From the NCBI RefSeq assembly GCF_028771845.1, contig NZ_CP118270.1:4774001-4838000 (forward strand): a stretch of DNA of 64,000 nt, read 5' to 3'. A program made the position numbers and the translations under genes. The notes beneath the pieces were generated by a model that saw nothing but the letters and a program-made list of their open reading frames with translations, made no database searches and was not told the origin of the DNA. Source of the DNA: Paenibacillus marchantiae (GTDB lineage Bacteria; Bacillota; Bacilli; Paenibacillales; Paenibacillaceae). Of this stretch, positions 53,202-62,398 are shown piece after piece. Position 1 is the stretch's first letter, and every line of letters begins with the position of its first letter.

Positions 53202-55160
53202 TTATGAAAGGTGGATAATAGTCGCTCCAACCTCCACAGGACTCTGCTTCTCCAGCTTAATATCCGGGAAACGATCCGAATTGGCGATAATAATCGGGGT
53301 TATAACTTCATATCCTTCCGCCTTGATGGCATCGATATCGAAGCTGATCAACAAGTCACCCCGTTGTACCCGATCCCCCACTTTAATGGAAGAGTTGAAA
53401 TGTCTCCCCTTCAGGTTGACGGTATCCACTCCAATATGAATGAGTACCTCTTCTCCATCATAACCATTTAATTTGACCGCATGTTTGGAGTCCATGAAAG
53501 CCGTAACTTCACCTGTGATTGGTGCATACAGTTCTCCTTTAGCAGGGATAATTGCAGCGCCTTTACCCAGCAATCCCAAAGAGAAAACATCGTCTGGTAC
53601 ACGGTCCAGATGGACTAATTCCCCTTGCATCGGGCTGGCGATCGTAAGTGGGCGTAATTCATTTTGGCTCGGTACATTTGCATTTGTTGTTGCAACAGAC
53701 TGCGTGCCGGCCGTGTTGTCTTTAACAGGCTGCCCGGAAAGCATCTTGTCATCGTTAACATTGGAATTGCCTTCTTCTTCATCGTCTACTGGATCTTCAA
53801 AACCAATGATCCATGTCAGGGCAAAGGTAACGATAAAAGCAATCAGACAAGTCACAATGGCATGAACGATGTTCATCGGATTGCTTCCAATGAAGGCAGG
53901 CAACGCGGCAAGCCCAGGAGAAACGAAGGCATAACGCACTAATCCAGTCAGACCAGCGTATATCCCTGCTACGCCACCACCAATCATTGCGGCAATCAAG
54001 GGTTTCTTCAGTTTCAGTGTTACACCGTACAAGGAGGGTTCCGTGATGCCCAGCACAGCGGTGAAACCGGATGAAGCAGCGAGCTGTTTCAGTTTTTTGT
54101 TTTTGGTTTTTAATGCTACAGCAAGCGTAGCCCCACCTTGAGCAATATTGGACGCTAGCATTCCCGGACCGTTGATCATTTCATATCCATTTTTGGTCAG
54201 TTGGCTAGTTGCAATCGGCGTCATCGCCCATGCAGTGCCTGTCACGACCAGGAACGGTTGCAAAGTTCCCATTAACAAAGGAATCAGCCAACTGGCTCTG
54301 GCATTAATCGCTTCTGCACCCAGCGCAACCAGATCATTCAGGTACGTTCCGAAAGGCCCGATCGCCACCAATGCAAGAGGTGCTGTAATCAATAGCACAA
54401 TCATCGGTTTCGTGAAAAATTTGATCATTGAGGGCGATACTCGATCCGCGAAACGTTCAATATAAGACATGAGCCAAACGACAATAATAATTGGCAGCAC
54501 GGAACCTGCGTAATCGGTTAGTCGAACTGGAACACCGATGAAAAACACATCTTTTCCTTCCGCCATCAGGGCGCTCCATCCCGGGTGTAACAAAACACCG
54601 GCAACGGTCATCGCCAGAATTGGACTTGTTTCGAACTTAATGGAAGCTCCATAAGCCAGCAGAATAGGCATGAAATAAAACGCCGCATCCGCAATGGTGT
54701 TAAGGATGTAATAGTTTTGGCTTTCTGTAGTTACGAGGCCTGTCAGCACAAGTACGGCTAATATCGCTTTGATCATACCCGCGCCAATAATTGCCGGTAT
54801 TACCGGAGTAAATGTCGTCGAGATTACGCTTATGAATCTGGAAATCCAGCTCTGTTTCTGCTTTGGTCCGTTATTTTTGCCGGAATCTGATTTGGACTCC
54901 GCACTTTGGGTTGCTGAACCCATCTGCTGAGTGATAACTCGGTAGACCTGCTGCACCTCATTGCCCACGACAACCTGGTATTGTCCACCATTGTTCACAA
55001 CGGTAATGACACCTGGAAGAGCTTTGAGTTTTTCTGTCTCCGCTTTGGAGATATCGTGCAGTTCGAACCGAAGTCGGGTTGCGCAGTGCGTAAGCCGAGC
55101 GATATTATCCTTCTTTCCAACCAATTCCGTAATCTCTTGTCCCAACTTGCGATAATCCAT
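53202..55160 (-). CDS. bglP: PTS beta-glucoside transporter subunit IIBCA
   Basis: 652 residues. The IIB domain comes first (phospho-Cys26 in THCATRLRF), then a 10-TM IIC domain (about 105-455) and a C-terminal IIA domain (about 500-652) with VLIHIGVDTVNLKG holding the active histidine. It imports and phosphorylates aryl-beta-glucosides. First gene of the operon, with a conditional terminator in its leader. Domain order B-C-A is the usual BglP one. Confidence 0.95.
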   Translation of the reverse strand: MDYRKLGQEITELVGKKDNIARLTHCATRLRFELHDISKAETEKLKALPGVITVVNNGGQYQVVVGNEVQQVYRVITQQMGSATQSAESKSDSGKNNGPKQKQSWISRFISVISTTFTPVIPAIIGAGMIKAILAVLVLTGLVTTESQNYYILNTIADAAFYFMPILLAYGASIKFETSPILAMTVAGVLLHPGWSALMAEGKDVFFIGVPVRLTDYAGSVLPIIIVVWLMSYIERFADRVSPSMIKFFTKPMIVLLITAPLALVAIGPFGTYLNDLVALGAEAINARASWLIPLLMGTLQPFLVVTGTAWAMTPIATSQLTKNGYEMINGPGMLASNIAQGGATLAVALKTKNKKLKQLAASSGFTAVLGITEPSLYGVTLKLKKPLIAAMIGGGVAGIYAGLTGLVRYAFVSPGLAALPAFIGSNPMNIVHAIVTCLIAFIVTFALTWIIGFEDPVDDEEEGNSNVNDDKMLSGQPVKDNTAGTQSVATTNANVPSQNELRPLTIASPMQGELVHLDRVPDDVFSLGLLGKGAAIIPAKGELYAPITGEVTAFMDSKHAVKLNGYDGEEVLIHIGVDTVNLKGRHFNSSIKVGDRVQRGDLLISFDIDAIKAEGYEVITPIIIANSDRFPDIKLEKQSPVEVGATIIHLS

Positions 55161-55189
55161 ACCTTTGCCTCATTTCTGAAATTGGATAT

Positions 55190-55253
55190 AAAAAAGACCA
55201 AAACGATATGCCTCCCCCTTCTCACATAAGGAAAATGCAAAATCATTTTGGTC
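55190..55253 (-). terminator. Conditional terminator in the bglP leader
   Basis: GACCAAAA and TTTTGGTC arms enclose about 48 nt, followed by TTTTTT on the minus strand. The upstream arm overlaps the end of the LicT target, so the two structures exclude each other. Confidence 0.75.
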
Positions 55254-55277
55254 ATGCCTGCTTTACCAGTAACAGCC
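55250..55277 (-). promoter_or_regulatory. LicT-type ribonucleic antiterminator target (RAT)
   Basis: Minus strand GGCTGTTACTGGTAAAGCAGGCATGACC, split here as GGCTGTTACTG and GCAGGCATGACC, closely follows the known RAT pattern of B. subtilis licS and bglP leaders. Confidence 0.85.
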
Positions 55278-55307
55278 AAACACTGCTAATATTCAATTCA
55301 TTATTGA

Positions 55308-55321
55308 TGTAAACGTTTACT
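55308..55321 (-). promoter_or_regulatory. cre site for CcpA
   Basis: AGTAAACGTTTACA on the minus strand matches the cre consensus. It lies just downstream of the -10 box, where CcpA would block transcription. Confidence 0.8.
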
Positions 55322-55326
55322 GGATC

Positions 55327-55355
55327 ATAATATCACACAACAATTTAGTTAGCAA
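55327..55355 (-). promoter_or_regulatory. bglP promoter
   Basis: TTGCTA (55355-55350), a 17-nt spacer and TATTAT (55332-55327) on the minus strand. Confidence 0.7.
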
Positions 55356-55662
55356 TCACTTTATTCGACATTTTTCTTTATACCTAAACACTTATGTTTT
55401 ACTTTTATCGTGTCAGTTGTCCCGCAACAATGTGAACATTTTCATGTATTTCGGTGCTTAATGATGTTCATGTCCCTCGACATTACTGCAACAAAAAAAA
55501 CATTCTTTCTTATAACTGCGTGAAAAATATAAAAATCACCCGTTCGGGCTATTGCATAAGACAGCTTATACTTAAAAGAGACGATCCATCGAAAGTTTAG
55601 ATTCTGAACTTGAGTTGTCATCGATGATGCCCAGCTTTATTCCGATGTGCCAGTACATCAGA

Positions 55663-56262
55663 TTAACTAATCTTTAAGCAGCATTCCTGCAAATAGGAAG
55701 AGAAAATTTTTTTGTTCATCAGCATGTGCTTGTTATCCCCATCCAACTTGCTGAGCAAAATCCCTCCCTCCAACAAGGAAAATGCAAATGATGCTAGCGC
55801 ATCCACATCAAGATTCTCCTTTAACTCTCCAGCTTGAATGCCGTCACGAATAATACTTTTCATCATATCCAAGAAGTTATGCATCCCTTGCCTTGCCTGA
55901 CCACAAAGCTCCAAATGAGTATCGTCACTTTCTACAGCTGTATTCTGCATGGGACATCCGCCGATAAATGGGGGATCGTTGACGACATTCTCATAGACAC
56001 GAAAAAAAGCAACCAACTTTCCAGACGCAGACTGCTCTTGATCGACCGCTTCAGAAAATTTACTGGCGACCATACTGGCAGCATAATTGTAGGCTTCAAG
56101 CGCTATCTCGTCTTTACTAGCAAAATGTCGATAAATGCCCCCCTTTTTAATTCCTGTGTCGGCAATAATATCGTTTAGCGATGTACCGGCATATCCTCTC
56201 TGGTTAAAAATTTCAGCCGATTTCATAATGATGTGTTTTCGTGTTCTGTCCCCTTTTTTCAT
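55663..56262 (-). CDS. TetR/AcrR family transcriptional regulator
   Basis: 199 residues from the ATG at 56262 (GGAGG upstream). HTH: IFNQRGYAGTSLNDIIAD, GIKKGGIYRHFASKDE. The middle FIGGCPMQNTAVESDD is typical of the TetR group with a conserved GGCP motif. It is divergent from gap; control of gap would be unusual and is unproven. Confidence 0.87.
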   Translation of the reverse strand: MKKGDRTRKHIIMKSAEIFNQRGYAGTSLNDIIADTGIKKGGIYRHFASKDEIALEAYNYAASMVASKFSEAVDQEQSASGKLVAFFRVYENVVNDPPFIGGCPMQNTAVESDDTHLELCGQARQGMHNFLDMMKSIIRDGIQAGELKENLDVDALASFAFSLLEGGILLSKLDGDNKHMLMNKKIFSSYLQECCLKIS

Positions 56263-56473
56263 GATCTCCTCCATATGAACCGTATATTTGATTTAAACGA
56301 ATTATCCAATTCGTCCTTGCAATTCACTAATATCATGCTAATATAAAGATACCTAACGGTCTCTTTTCACATTATACAATAAGCTATTCTAGAATGAAAT
56401 AGCGCTGGGTCATTTTTATTTCATTGTAGGCATTGGCTTGTTGGAATAAATAAAACTTATAGGGGGATTTTCA

Positions 56474-57484
56474 GTGACTGTAAAAGTAGGTATAAACGGT
56501 TTTGGACGAATTGGACGACTCGCTTTTCGCCGAATTCAAGATGTGGAAGGCGTCGAGGTAGTAGCGATTAACGACCTTACGAACGCTAAAATGTTAGCTC
56601 ATCTGCTCAAATATGATACGACGCAAGGCACTTTTCACGGTGACATTGAAGTCCATGACGGAACCTTCAAAGTAAACGGCAAAGAGGTTAAGGTTTTGGC
56701 TAAGCGGAATCCTGAAGAGCTTCCTTGGGGAGAACTTGGCGTTGATATTGTTCTCGAATGCACAGGCTTCTTCACTACAAAAGAAAAGGCCGAGCTTCAC
56801 CTGAAAGGCGGAGCGAAGAAAGTCGTCATTTCCGCCCCTGCTACAGGAGACATGAAAACGATTGTATACAACGTGAACCATGACACACTGGACGGAACGG
56901 AAACCGTCATTTCCGGCGCCTCCTGCACAACCAACTGCCTGGCCCCTATGGCTAAAGCTCTACACGACAAGTTTGGTATTCAATCCGGGCTGATGACGAC
57001 CGTTCACGCTTACACGGGTAACCAAAACACGCTTGACGCTCCGGATCCAAAAGGAGATTTCCGAGCTGCGCGCGCCTCAGCGGAGAACATCGTTCCCTAC
57101 TCCACCGGTGCCGCAAAAGCCATTGGTCTGGTTCTTCCGGAACTGAAGGGTAAACTGGATGGGGCATCTCAACGTGTACCTGTACCAACAGGTTCTGTGA
57201 CTGAACTCGTTGCCGTTTTGAATACCAAGGTAACGGTTGAGCAAGTTAACGCTGCTATGAAAGAAGCTTCCGATCCAGAAACTTTCGGCTACACGGAAGA
57301 CGAAATTGTATCTTCCGATATCAAAGGCATCACATTCGGTTCGCTCTTCGACGCCACACAGACGAAAGTTCTGACTGTCGATGACCATCAATTGGTGAAA
57401 ACCGCAGCTTGGTACGATAACGAAATGTCTTATACAGCCCAATTGGTTCGTACTCTGGAGCACTTCGCTAAGATCGCTAGATAA
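56474..57484 (+). CDS. gap: Glyceraldehyde-3-phosphate dehydrogenase, type I
   Basis: 336 residues. The NAD-binding start is INGFGRIGRLAFRR with Asp34 after beta-2, consistent with NAD use. Catalytic Cys151 in SGASCTTNCLAP and His178 in TTVHAYTGNQ. It converts glyceraldehyde 3-phosphate to 1,3-bisphosphoglycerate. The GTG start follows AGGGGGA. No pgk or tpi neighbour is present, so it may be a second, specialised copy. Confidence 0.95.
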   Translation: MTVKVGINGFGRIGRLAFRRIQDVEGVEVVAINDLTNAKMLAHLLKYDTTQGTFHGDIEVHDGTFKVNGKEVKVLAKRNPEELPWGELGVDIVLECTGFFTTKEKAELHLKGGAKKVVISAPATGDMKTIVYNVNHDTLDGTETVISGASCTTNCLAPMAKALHDKFGIQSGLMTTVHAYTGNQNTLDAPDPKGDFRAARASAENIVPYSTGAAKAIGLVLPELKGKLDGASQRVPVPTGSVTELVAVLNTKVTVEQVNAAMKEASDPETFGYTEDEIVSSDIKGITFGSLFDATQTKVLTVDDHQLVKTAAWYDNEMSYTAQLVRTLEHFAKIAR

Positions 57485-57659
57485 ATAATCGTAAGATGGA
57501 GAGAAGTAAAATTCTATAAAGGATGCGCTCCACAGTACGATGATCGATTGTTCGGTATTAGTCTGGTTTTGACCGGATGCGCGTCGGTTGAGCTATACCT
57601 TCAATCCGTGGCGGCACCAGGCGGACTATCCTGAATTCCGAACCGAAAGGATGATCACT

Positions 57660-58640
57660 TTGAAAATTCTCGTCACGGGAGGCACCGGCCTGCTCGGCGG
57701 CCGCCTGATTCCGAAGCTCGCGGAGGATGGTCACCAGATTTTCGCCCTCACACGCTCTGTATCATCTCACGCCAAACTCAAGGCCATGGGTGCGACGCCG
57801 GTAGATGCTGATCTCGAAAGCAGCACGCCATTCGTGTTACCGGCCATCGATGCTGTTGTGCACGCGGCCGCCCTTTTCCGCTTTTCAGGGCCCCGCGAAC
57901 CATTCTTCCGTACCAACGTTGATGGCACTGCAGCATTGCTGAAGGCAGCCGAGTCCGCCTGTGCGAAGACATTCGTCTACATCAGCGCGGCGGGAATCCA
58001 TATGGATAACGGCGGCACGCTCATCCGCGACGCTGATGAAAGCGCGCAGACTTTCCCGAACCACTTCTCCGCCTACCTGGCGAGCAAGGCACGGGCAGAT
58101 ACATTGGTTCTGGCAGCCAACAAACCCGGCTTTCGCACGATCTCGCTTCGCCCACCGGCTATCTGGGGGCCTGGTGATCCGTTTAGCCGAGCGCTTCCCG
58201 AAGCAGTCAGATCTGGACAGTTCGCGTTCATCGACCGTGGCGATTACCCTTTTTCAACCTGCCATGTGGACAATGTGGTTGAAGCCATACAATGCGCTCT
58301 TGAACGCGGAGAAGGCGGTCATGCCTTCTTCATCAAGGACCAGGAAAGGCAGACTTTCCGTGAGTTCGTCGCCTCCCTTGCGAACTTGCAGGGCTTGTCC
58401 ATCGATAAGATGCGTTCGCTGTCCTACTGGCTCGTCTCTGCGATTGGCCGGCTGTTCGACACGATCTGGGACATCACGCAGAAAGACGGCGATCCGCCGA
58501 TCTCACGCTCGATGATACGCATGATTGGGCGTGAGTTCACCGTCAACGATGCCGCTGCACGTCGAGAGTTAGGCTATGTCGGAAGAACTTTGCGCGACGC
58601 CGGCTTGCAAAGCTATGAGGAACCATCTGCTCGACGATAG
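57660..58640 (+). CDS. NAD-dependent epimerase/dehydratase, probably acquired
   Basis: 326 residues from a TTG at 57660 (AAAGGA 8 nt upstream); longer forms to 57588 lack a site. Extended SDR: ILVTGGTGLLGGRLIPKLAE, VVHAAALFRFSGP, YASK-like YLASKARAD, RPPAIWGPGDP. It is strongly GC-rich compared with the flanks (clusters such as GCGGCCGCCC), suggesting transfer from a high-GC donor. Substrate unknown. Confidence 0.85.
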   Translation: MKILVTGGTGLLGGRLIPKLAEDGHQIFALTRSVSSHAKLKAMGATPVDADLESSTPFVLPAIDAVVHAAALFRFSGPREPFFRTNVDGTAALLKAAESACAKTFVYISAAGIHMDNGGTLIRDADESAQTFPNHFSAYLASKARADTLVLAANKPGFRTISLRPPAIWGPGDPFSRALPEAVRSGQFAFIDRGDYPFSTCHVDNVVEAIQCALERGEGGHAFFIKDQERQTFREFVASLANLQGLSIDKMRSLSYWLVSAIGRLFDTIWDITQKDGDPPISRSMIRMIGREFTVNDAAARRELGYVGRTLRDAGLQSYEEPSARR

Positions 58641-58745
58641 GGCTTTGGAGGGAAAACGACGGCAATCGGTGGTTAGTATTTCCTGGGCTGGCTCTTTTGG
58701 CAATTTGGTAAGCATGTGCACTACAGGATTAGCGTAATAAAAAAT

Positions 58746-58774
58746 GGAGCAGTCGCCACCGGCGATACTGCTCC
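58746..58774 (+). terminator. Terminator after the epimerase gene
   Basis: GGAGCAGT-cgccaccggcgat-ACTGCTCC with inner GCC/GGC pairing, then TTTATTT. Confidence 0.8.
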
Positions 58775-58843
58775 TTTATTTGTTGAACTAAAGTGCTCCG
58801 TTAGTTCAGTGATTACTTCTTTAAGTATGGGATAATTGCTGCT

Positions 58844-59590
58844 TTAGACAGTTTTGGACCCTATCCCATACTGAAAGTACTTAGGGGTGCAATGGACATG
58901 CAATTCAATTCCCACACTAGCAGCAATTTGCTCAATCTCTTTATCGCCAAAGAAATTCTTCACTATAGTAGCATGATCACCATTATTAAGCTTCCGAACC
59001 ATCGTTTGCCCAGATGTCCCCACTACATGAGACTCACGGGTTCCTGCTACTTCTCGATCATCGATAAAGAACATTTTCCCTCCGGGCTTCAAACAGCGTG
59101 ATACCATGGTGAAGAAGCTCGCCAGTCTCTCTCTGGGTAAATGAGATATCCAAAAAGTAAAAGCAACTGAATCGTATAACTGATCCGGAGACCAACTGAA
59201 AAGATCTGCAATGATCGTTCTTACATTGGGTTCAGATACTACCGGATTATGCGAAAGCATTTCTTCGGAACCGTCTACAAGGGTCAATATAAGGGCTTCT
59301 TTTAAGAACAGACTACTCCAAGTGCCAGTCCCCGCCGCAAGTTCAAGAAAGTCACCATGAAAATGTTCAGCTTTAAAAGCATTCTTAATCGTACTGATCT
59401 CATCGAACCAGATTTGGTTGGCTTCGTCTCCTTGATTAAATGTGCCTCGACGGTACCACCAGTCATTGTACTCTGGAGCACGTTCTTTATAATATTTCAA
59501 CTGATCCTGAAGCTGCTGATCTGTCACACTTTCGTACGAAGCACCGTTGGTTTCCTTGCTGTTCACGCAAACATCATTCCCTTCTCCCAT
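58844..59590 (-). CDS. Class I SAM-dependent methyltransferase
   Basis: 248 residues. SAM site FLELAAGTGTWSSLFL, acidic loop LTLVDGSEEML, then FTFWISHLPRERLASFF and LKPGGKMFFIDD. The N-terminal YYKERAPEYNDWW is typical of this group. The start is uncertain: the ATG at 59590 has no clear site, while a GTG eight codons later lies 12 nt after GAAGGG. Substrate unknown. Confidence 0.85.
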   Translation of the reverse strand: MGEGNDVCVNSKETNGASYESVTDQQLQDQLKYYKERAPEYNDWWYRRGTFNQGDEANQIWFDEISTIKNAFKAEHFHGDFLELAAGTGTWSSLFLKEALILTLVDGSEEMLSHNPVVSEPNVRTIIADLFSWSPDQLYDSVAFTFWISHLPRERLASFFTMVSRCLKPGGKMFFIDDREVAGTRESHVVGTSGQTMVRKLNNGDHATIVKNFFGDKEIEQIAASVGIELHVHCTPKYFQYGIGSKTV

Positions 59591-60129
59591 CAGGGCTTAA
59601 GTCAATGATTTTCCCATTAACAAAAGTCCTAATAAAGTTAAATTTTCACATACTTTCGTTGAATATTTTCTCGCCAGAATTCAGCTTCCTATATAGTAAA
59701 ACCGTTCAATTGGAAGCAAGCACTTCTGGTTCGCGTTTGAGCCTTTCACAAGGTTACGAAAACGAACTTTCCAGAACACTTTCTTGCTTCAATTCCCTGC
59801 ATTAATACTCTGTGTAGTATTGTTAATATTCCGATCACTATCTGTCTACACAAAGTCCACCTCTTTATTTCACAACCCACCGTTTCCTCTGTTACACCCT
59901 TGCTCTCATCGGGAAGCTTAGTTCCTCATACTCAAGATGTCCTTAGACCGCTCCAAAATTCAAAATTAAAAATCTTACTATTAGCCTTCTTCATCATCAA
60001 AACATGCTCTTGATGTATTAAGACTGCTGTTGCCATTTGTCTAACTTCCATAAATCTGCTCTCCGTAAGGTATTCAGGTTTTCAATAAGTTATCCTTTTC
60101 AAAATCAAATGGGAATAAATCCCCCTATA
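59591..60129. other. Intergenic stretch without a recognised gene
   Basis: About 540 bases, stops in all frames, no known motif. It precedes a type C repeat and probably holds the methyltransferase promoter. Confidence 0.4.
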
Positions 60130-60228
60130 ATCTGCCTGTTTTTTTGCAAAAGCAGTCGATCATAATGACCGACTGCTTCCATGATTTTATTGAGCTCTCG
60201 TCCCGTTAGCTTAGCAGGACCGAGAGCC
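60130..60228 (+). repeat. Dispersed structured repeat, type C
   Basis: CTGCCTGTTTTTTTGC, stem AAGCAGTCGATCATAATGACC / GACTGCTT-type, TTTTATTGAGCTCTCG, TCCCGTTAGCTTAGC. It has the same orientation as the copies 36 kb away. Confidence 0.65.
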
Positions 60229-60281
60229 GAATGACCCGAAGCGTAAATATGATGTTAGCTGATGGATATGCCTTCTTTGAA

Positions 60282-60868
60282 CTACTTACTTACACTTTTC
60301 CCCTTAATCAACTTCTTAAAAGCAGTGTATTCTTCATTAGATCTTATAAAATTTAATATCTCATTGGCACACTCACTCGATCTCATTATTTCAGTATTAA
60401 ATTCAAGATCATATTCATTAAAGCTATACACATTATCGTATTGTGAACTTGCTAAACCAATCTCCCTATCTCCTCTAAGTTGTTCTCTTCTAGCAAGTTC
60501 TTCCTTTGAACATTTAACTTCTACGAACATGACAGAGTGATTTGATAATAATTCAATACAAGTATTGAACCATTTGTCATTACCTATAACAGAATCTACA
60601 ACTACGTTGTTTCCCATCGCAGAAAATAGTTTTATTGTCGAGTAGTATAATGAAATCAACGGATCTGCAAGAATTTGATTTACTAATTGTCCATACTCGG
60701 ATATGTGTTGTTAATAAAATCTTTATAACTATGAAATAGCCCATTAATAAAATTATCAAATGATAAATGTTGAAATGGGATATCACTTTGAGTTAATAAT
60801 TCATTAGATATGCTTGTCTTTCCAGAACTTGAAGCACCATTAAGAAGAACTATAATCCCTGGCTTCAA
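60282..60868 (-). pseudogene. Chloramphenicol-phosphotransferase-like P-loop kinase, frameshifted
   Basis: The N-terminal piece from a TTG (AAAGGCGG site) has the Walker A LLNGASSSGKTSISNELL and FQHLSFDNFINGLF. A one-base shift near 60690-60715 (HISEYGQLVNQILADPL lies in another frame) leads to ISLYYSTIKLFSAMGNNVVV, VDSVIGN, FVEVKCSKEELARREQLRGD and REIGLA. The whole fits the CPT-like family of small-molecule kinases. Otherwise intact, so a sequence error is possible. Confidence 0.75.
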
Positions 60869-60968
60869 TAGAATCCGCCTTTCATCATTTTATTTTTGCG
60901 TACCTTTCAGCTAACACTAAACTTAACGAAAATTATCCATTTTAAAGTACTCGTGAAGTTATTGAACA

Positions 60969-61000
60969 ATCCTGCCCGTGTCCCTCGACATTGCCATTAC
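60969..61000 (+). repeat. Type A repeat collapsed to its two ends
   Basis: ATCCTGCCCG joined directly to TGTCCCTCGACA: the left and right ends with the whole middle deleted. It sits just inside the start of an IS3 OrfA frame. Confidence 0.55.
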
Positions 61001-61088
61001 AAAAACACCTCCAAGATGATCTCCCTATCTTACGATAAGGTTTCATTCGAAGGTGTTTTGATTTGTCTCACGTTATGGGGGCAGTCCA
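61001..61088 (-). mobile_element. IS3-family left end
   Basis: Minus strand TGGACTGCCCCCATAACG, AAAACACCT, then GGAGGTGTTTTTGTAATGGC: terminal repeat, OrfA ribosome site and start codon, all in the usual IS3 order. The rest is replaced by the collapsed repeat. Confidence 0.6.
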
Positions 61089-61154
61089 ACCACTACGTTG
61101 GTCTGTCACTGCTATTCTTCATAAGATACATATTCCTAATGAGTATAACTGCAA

Positions 61155-62195
61155 TTAAGTAAGTACGGTCATCGCCTCTCTTGTAAATGGAAGCAGATCA
61201 TCGGTACGTCCTTCTTGAATTTTCTTAGCCCATTCAGGGTCGACCAGAAGAGCACGTCCTACCGCAACCAGATCAAACTCATCATTCTGAAGTCGTTGTA
61301 CCAATCCATCAATACCGACGTTACTTGCGCCTTTACCTTCTGTGAACAGACTTGTAAAGTCACCATCAAGACCAATCGATCCAACGGTGATTGTCGGTTT
61401 GCCAGTCAGTTTTTTGGTCCATCCAGCAAAATTCAGATCAGCCCCTTCGAATTCCGGCTCCCAGAAACGGCGTGTGGAACAGTGGAAGATATCGACTCCA
61501 GCTTGAACCAACGGTGCGAGAAGCTGCTCCAGTAATTCCGGTGTTTCAGCCAATTTAGCCTGATAATCATCTGTCTTCCACTGAGATAAACGCAGTACAA
61601 TCGGAAATTCCGGTCCCACTACTTCACGGCAAGCCTCAATCACTTCAACTGCAAAACGTGTGCGAGCCATCATATCTCCACCGTAACGATCCGTACGAGA
61701 GTTGGTTTTCTCATACAGGAATTGGTCGATCAGGTAGCCGTGTGCTCCATGGATTTCAACACCATCGAACCCAACGCGTTTCGCTTCTGAGGCTGCTTTT
61801 GCGAATTCCTGAACGATTGTAGCAATCTCAGCTTCCGAATAATCATTAACATGACCCTTGGCTCCCATATGCCAGATCTGTGGAATAATTCGACCGCCAG
61901 CTTCATGTACTTCAGATACAACATGTGCCCACCCATTCATTGCAGCTTCCCCATAAAAGTGCGGCACATTGGCTTGATTGGATGCATCCGGGTGATTAAT
62001 TATCGTCCCTTCCGTCACAATAAGCCCCACTGCGTTCTCTGCTCTGCGGCGGTAATAGCCAGCAACATTCGAACCCGGGATACCGTCCGGAGAAAACTGA
62101 CGCGTCATCGGCGCCATCACGATCCGATTGGATAACTTCAAGTGACCTAACTCTACGGGTTGGAACAATGCTTCTACGGATTGAGAATAATTCAT
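61155..62195 (-). CDS. Old Yellow Enzyme-type NADH:flavin oxidoreductase
   Basis: 346 residues, FMN enzyme. LSNRIVMAPMTRQFSPDG, GLIVTEGTIINHPDAS, FDGVEIHGAHGYLIDQFLYE, RTDRYGGDMMARTRFAVE, and a C-terminal FMN-binding LVAVGRALLVDPEW. The ATG at 62195 follows GGAGGT. It follows a TetR gene on the same strand, which likely controls it. Second such enzyme in the window, of a different subgroup. Confidence 0.92.
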   Translation of the reverse strand: MNYSQSVEALFQPVELGHLKLSNRIVMAPMTRQFSPDGIPGSNVAGYYRRRAENAVGLIVTEGTIINHPDASNQANVPHFYGEAAMNGWAHVVSEVHEAGGRIIPQIWHMGAKGHVNDYSEAEIATIVQEFAKAASEAKRVGFDGVEIHGAHGYLIDQFLYEKTNSRTDRYGGDMMARTRFAVEVIEACREVVGPEFPIVLRLSQWKTDDYQAKLAETPELLEQLLAPLVQAGVDIFHCSTRRFWEPEFEGADLNFAGWTKKLTGKPTITVGSIGLDGDFTSLFTEGKGASNVGIDGLVQRLQNDEFDLVAVGRALLVDPEWAKKIQEGRTDDLLPFTREAMTVLT

Positions 62196-62367
62196 AATAA
62201 CCTCCACATATTTAGTTTTATATAGTTGACCTAGGAGATGTTAAACAGCAACCAGCCTGGTTAACAGCTAGACGTTACTTCCAAATGAATCAATACACGA
62301 TTTTTATCGAAAAGCCCCACCTCCTTCAAGGTTTCGTGGTGTATTAATCCGCCTTAATTATTTTTGA

Positions 62368-62384
62368 CTTCGTAGTCAAGAATT
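62368..62384. promoter_or_regulatory. Small palindrome in the Old Yellow Enzyme leader
   Basis: TTGACT-tcgt-AGTCAA forms a hairpin or operator about 175 nt before the gene. On the minus strand it can serve as a -35 TTGACT. The leader also holds AACCAG/CTGGTT pairing near 62250-62265. Confidence 0.35.
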
Positions 62385-62398
62385 TCACAAAAAAAAGA

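Noticed and set aside
55430..55500. Possible further repeat copy (TTCATGTCCCTCGACA)
   Set aside because: Only the last 12-16 bases resemble the right end; too little to call.
57961..58515. A 184-codon + strand frame within the epimerase gene
   Set aside because: A shadow frame favoured by high GC; arginine-rich and without motifs.
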